Shown here: positions 6,541-10,606 of the stretch, in pieces
Layout: the number at the start of each line of letters is the position of its first letter
Numbering within the stretch: the stretch's first letter is position 1
Assembly (NCBI GenBank): GCA_016789785.1
Contig: JAEUQE010000066.1
Coordinates: 1 to 10,606, forward strand
DNA from: Bryobacterales bacterium
GTDB taxonomy: Bacteria > Acidobacteriota > Terriglobia > Bryobacterales > Bryobacteraceae
Length of the DNA: 10,606 nt
Direction: 5' to 3'
Made by a program: the position numbers and the translations under genes
The notes under the pieces: model-generated
What the model was told of the DNA's origin: nothing
The model's input: the letters and a program-made list of their open reading frames with translations, nothing else
The model's database searches: none

Positions 6541-7754
6541 GTGTCACTCTTGATGATGTGGTTCACGCTCGCGAGCGAATTGCCGGCGCGGTGCAGCTTA
6601 CTCCGTGCACACGATCGGCGGCGCTCTCCGATCTCTGCGGATTCTCGTTATATCTGAAGCACGACTATCAGCAGCGGACGGGCAGCTTCAAGGAGCGTGG
6701 CGCGCGCAATGCGCTGTTGATGCTCGATGACAAGCAGCGGGCACGAGGCGTGATCGCCGCGTCGGCGGGAAACCACGCCCTGGGATTGTCGTATCACGGC
6801 CACCTGCTCGGCGTTCCAGTGACGGTCGTGATGCCCGTGCTCAGCCCGCTGATCAAGAGCGAGACATGCAAGAGCTTCGGCGCGAAAGTGCTTCTGCACG
6901 GCGAAAACATCGCCGAGGCAAAATGTTTTGCCGATGACCTCGCCGCACGCGACGGGCTCACCTACATCAACGGCTATGACGACGCGGCGATCATTGCCGG
7001 ACAAGGCACGATCGGGCTCGAGATCTTGGAGCAGACGCCGCACGCCGATGCGATCGTAGTGCCGGTTGGCGGCGGCGGACTCATTGCGGGCATCGCACTG
7101 GCGGTGAAGTCGAACCGTGACGACATCGAGATTCTCGGCGTCGAGCCCTCGCATGCCGCGAGCTTTCATCAGGCGCTCACATCGGGTGAACCGGTGATGA
7201 CGGAAGTGAGCCCGACACTCGCGGATGGCCTTGCCGTACCCAAGGTGGGTCCACGGTCGTTCACGGTGGCGCGCGACCGCATCGACGAGATGTTGATTGT
7301 GGAAGAGGATCACATTGCGGCGGCGATTCTGAAGCTGGTGGAGTTGGAGAAGTGCGTGGTGGAGGGTGCGGGCGCGGCAGGGGTAGCTGCGTGTCTCTCG
7401 GGCAAATTGAAAAGGCTGCGAGGGAAGACGGTAGTAGCAGTGCTATGCGGCGGCAACATTGATCCCCTGATTCTGAGCCGTGCGATGGAGCGCGGCCTGG
7501 TGATCAACGGCCGCATCTGCCGGTTCACCGCGACCATCTCGGATCGTCCCGGCGGACTGGCGGAGCTGACCGCGTTGATCGCATCGCTCGGCGCGAGCAT
7601 CAAGGAAGTGGTGCACGATCGTACGTTCGCCGGGCCGAACCTGTGGTCAGTGAATGTGCATTGCACCATCGAGACTCGCGACATGCAGCATCGGGAGATG
7701 TGTTTTGCGCGGATGTCGGAAGCGGGCGTGCAGTTGTTGAACCGCGATCTGTGA
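6537..7754 (+). CDS. ilvA: Threonine ammonia-lyase (threonine dehydratase) with ACT domain
   Basis: A pyridoxal-phosphate enzyme that converts L-threonine to 2-oxobutanoate and ammonia, the first step towards isoleucine or of threonine breakdown. The 405-residue length fits the single-ACT form of the family. Lys52 in RTGSFKERGARNAL (47-60) is the cofactor-binding lysine; SAGNHALG (76-83), the phosphate-binding GGGGLIAG (178-185) and CGGNIDP (304-310) are present. The C-terminal part (about 327-403, beginning FTATISDRPGGLAELTALIA) is an ACT domain, suggesting allosteric control by an amino acid. SAGNHALG has Leu where many relatives have Gln. The ATG at 6537 overlaps the previous stop by 4 nt (ATGA); the frame is open upstream to 6063 but that part is a shadow of the peptidase gene. 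Serine dehydratase activity is possible. The symbol ilvA is used broadly; tdcB is the alternative. Confidence 0.92.
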   Translation: MSVTLDDVVHARERIAGAVQLTPCTRSAALSDLCGFSLYLKHDYQQRTGSFKERGARNALLMLDDKQRARGVIAASAGNHALGLSYHGHLLGVPVTVVMPVLSPLIKSETCKSFGAKVLLHGENIAEAKCFADDLAARDGLTYINGYDDAAIIAGQGTIGLEILEQTPHADAIVVPVGGGGLIAGIALAVKSNRDDIEILGVEPSHAASFHQALTSGEPVMTEVSPTLADGLAVPKVGPRSFTVARDRIDEMLIVEEDHIAAAILKLVELEKCVVEGAGAAGVAACLSGKLKRLRGKTVVAVLCGGNIDPLILSRAMERGLVINGRICRFTATISDRPGGLAELTALIASLGASIKEVVHDRTFAGPNLWSVNVHCTIETRDMQHREMCFARMSEAGVQLLNRDL

Positions 7755-7766
7755 TTCGCGCGGAAC

Positions 7767-8216
7767 TCATGACTGCTCGCACATGCGCTTGGTGACCGCG
7801 TGCCGATGACGGAACATCGACTTCACTTGCAGCCCCACCAACCAGCCCACCACCCAATCCGACAGAGGTCCCAGCGGCAGTGAGCAGCGAATGCGATCCA
7901 CCAGGCGCGTGCCGCCGTTCTCCGGCTCGAAACGATGCTCGTGCAGCCAGTAGCGGAACGGTCCGCGAATCTGTTCATCGGTGAAGAAGAGGCCATCCTC
8001 ATGATTCACATGCAGCGCGAGCCACTTCACTTTCAGCGGTCCGATCGGCACCAGGAACTCCACGCGCGATCCCGTGCGGAGTTTGCCCTTGCGCAGCAGC
8101 ACCTGCGGCTTCGGGCCGGGTGGCGCCAGCAGATCAAAGATATCGTCCCGTTCGTGAAACGCCCACACGTGGCCGGGCGTCGCCTGAATCCAGGTCTGGA
8201 ATTCGAAGTGGAGCAT
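7767..8216 (-). CDS. SRPBCC-family (START/Bet v1-like) protein
   Basis: The 149-residue protein shows the SRPBCC ligand-binding pattern: an N-terminal strand and helix with TPGHVWAFHERDDIFDLLAP (13-32), GSRVEFLVPIGPLKVKWLALH (49-69), GPFRYWLHEHRFEPENGGTRL (85-105), the strand VDRIRCSLPLG (106-116) and a long C-terminal helix ending KSMFRHRHAVTKRM (132-145). This subgroup is often annotated as a cyclase/dehydrase-like or cell-division-inhibitor-like protein and can be fused to a YfcH-type epimerase, but the ligand is unknown. No signal peptide is seen, so it is probably cytoplasmic. The ATG at 8216 has no Shine-Dalgarno site; TACACT (complement of 8225-8230) lies 8 nt upstream. It converges on the threonine ammonia-lyase gene with a 12-bp gap. 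Confidence 0.85.
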   Translation of the reverse strand: MLHFEFQTWIQATPGHVWAFHERDDIFDLLAPPGPKPQVLLRKGKLRTGSRVEFLVPIGPLKVKWLALHVNHEDGLFFTDEQIRGPFRYWLHEHRFEPENGGTRLVDRIRCSLPLGPLSDWVVGWLVGLQVKSMFRHRHAVTKRMCEQS

Positions 8217-8224
8217 TGCCGTTC

Positions 8225-8253
8225 AGTGTAAACTAAGCAGTTCCGGCTGTCGC
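8225..8253 (-). promoter_or_regulatory. Possible promoter of the SRPBCC gene
   Basis: On the minus strand, GCGACA (complement of 8248-8253) and TACACT (complement of 8225-8230) are separated by 17 bp. Transcription would start about 2 nt before the ATG at 8216, giving an almost leaderless message. Each hexamer matches its consensus in only 4 of 6 positions. The 89-bp gap 8217-8305 must also hold the promoter of the divergent transporter genes, for which I see no clear element. Confidence 0.28.
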
Positions 8254-8305
8254 TGCCTTCCCGTGTAACAGCGCGATCTGCAACAATCGGACTTCACTCA
8301 TCGAG

Positions 8306-9813
<1,508 letters not shown>

Positions 9814-9817
<4 letters not shown>

Positions 9818-10606
9818 TCCAGCGGTTGCTGCCATTTCTCACATTGATTCTGCTGTTTGTTGGACTGTCGATTGCGTCGCCGGACAACTTTCTCACCAAG
9901 ACCAATTTGTCGAGCGTGGTGAGGCAGACCGCCGTGATCAACCTGATGGCGTTGGGCATGACGCTGGTCATCATCTCGGGCGGCATTGATCTTTCGGTGG
10001 GCTCCATTCTCGCGATGGGCGGATTGCTGGGCACGATGGCGATGGAGAAAGGTCAACCGATCTGGCTCGGCGTGTTGACCGGCGTGATGGTGGGCTGCGC
10101 CTGCGGCTTCATCAACGGCTTCCTCACCACGCGGCTCAAGATCAACCCGTTCATTGTGACGCTCGGCACACTCGGCATTCTGCGCGGCACCACGCTGATC
10201 ATCTCCAACGGGCTGCCTGTGCATCAGATTCCGCAGTCGTTCTCCTACCTCGGCGAGGGGAACCTGTTGGGCGTGCCGTTCGTGCTGTGGGTGCTGGTGC
10301 TGTGCGCTGTGGCCGTGCATGTGATTCTGGAGCATACGCGCCTTGGCCGCTATGCCTTCTCGATCGGCAGCAATCCCGATGCGGCGCACTATGCGGGCAT
10401 TCCGGTGGCGTTTCATACCACGGCAGTGTACGCGATTTGCGGAATGCTGACGGGGCTCGGCGGAATGATTGAAGCTTCGCGGCTGATGACCGGTCAGCCG
10501 ACCGCGGGCCAGGGCTACGAGTTGCAGGCGATCGCGGCGGTCGTGATCGGCGGCGGAAGCTTGCGCGGCGGCGAGGGAAGCGTGGTCGGCACGCTGATCG
10601 GCGCCT
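9814..10606 (+). CDS. Sugar ABC transporter permease (RbsC-like), 3' end outside window
   Basis: The frame starting at the ATG at 9814 is open to the window edge and gives 264 residues of a family member usually about 320 long. It is a polytopic inner-membrane protein that forms the channel partner of the preceding ATPase. Recognisable segments include FLTKTNLSSVVRQTAVINLM (26-45), MTLVIISGGIDLSVGSILAM (49-68), INPFIVTLGTLGILRG (110-125), LGRYAFSIGSNPDAAHYAGI (177-196) and, near the break, GYELQAIAAVVIGGGSLRGG. These match RbsC/XylH/AraH-type permeases (BPD_transp_2 fold). Its start overlaps the ATPase stop by 4 nt (ATGA), and GGGAGAGAAGGA just upstream provides a ribosome-binding site. A periplasmic binding protein would be expected nearby but is not in the window. 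Substrate unknown. Confidence 0.95.

Overview
The window is about 10.6 kb of GC-rich bacterial chromosome carrying ordinary cellular genes. I see no transposase, integrase, phage gene, CRISPR array, tRNA or rRNA. The protein set (a Rossmann/DUF2520 protein directly after uvrB, a TPR protein, a GlpX-type phosphatase coupled to a prepilin peptidase, and an RbsA/RbsC-type importer) and the look of the proteins suggest an Acidobacteriota-like soil bacterium, possibly of the Bryobacter/Solibacter group. This placement is an inference from memory of such proteins and was not tested.

Layout. (1) Bases 1-1574, plus strand: the C-terminal part of uvrB (nucleotide excision repair), overlapped by 50 nt by a Rossmann-like/DUF2520 protein gene. 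(2) Bases 1663-3917, minus strand: a small protein resembling a peptidoglycan-binding domain and, 290 bp upstream of it, a 510-residue all-TPR protein. (3) Bases 3918-4217: a 300-bp divergent intergenic region with inverted repeats, then a 116-residue membrane protein (4218-4568) that probably starts at GTG. (4) Bases 4569-4984: 416 bp without a convincing gene but with several potential hairpins. (5) Bases 4985-7754, plus strand: a tight three-gene operon, glpX (class II fructose-1,6-bisphosphatase), an A24 prepilin peptidase of the TadV/CpaA type, and threonine ammonia-lyase with a C-terminal ACT domain. The genes overlap by 1 and 4 nt. (6) Bases 7767-8216, minus strand: an SRPBCC-family protein converging on the operon. 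(7) Bases 8306-10606, plus strand: a sugar-type ABC importer, with a double-domain RbsA-like ATPase overlapping by 4 nt an RbsC-like permease that runs off the window.

How the genes work together. The glpX operon combines gluconeogenesis, branched-chain amino acid metabolism and a membrane protease for type IV pilin-like signals. No pilin gene is nearby, so the link may be only shared expression. The ABC genes should form one importer; its periplasmic binding protein is not in the window and may lie downstream. Several starts lack a good Shine-Dalgarno site but have a -10-like hexamer a few bases upstream, so some mRNAs may be leaderless. I found no clear evidence of a new defence or mobile system; the items worth a second look are modest and listed as findings.
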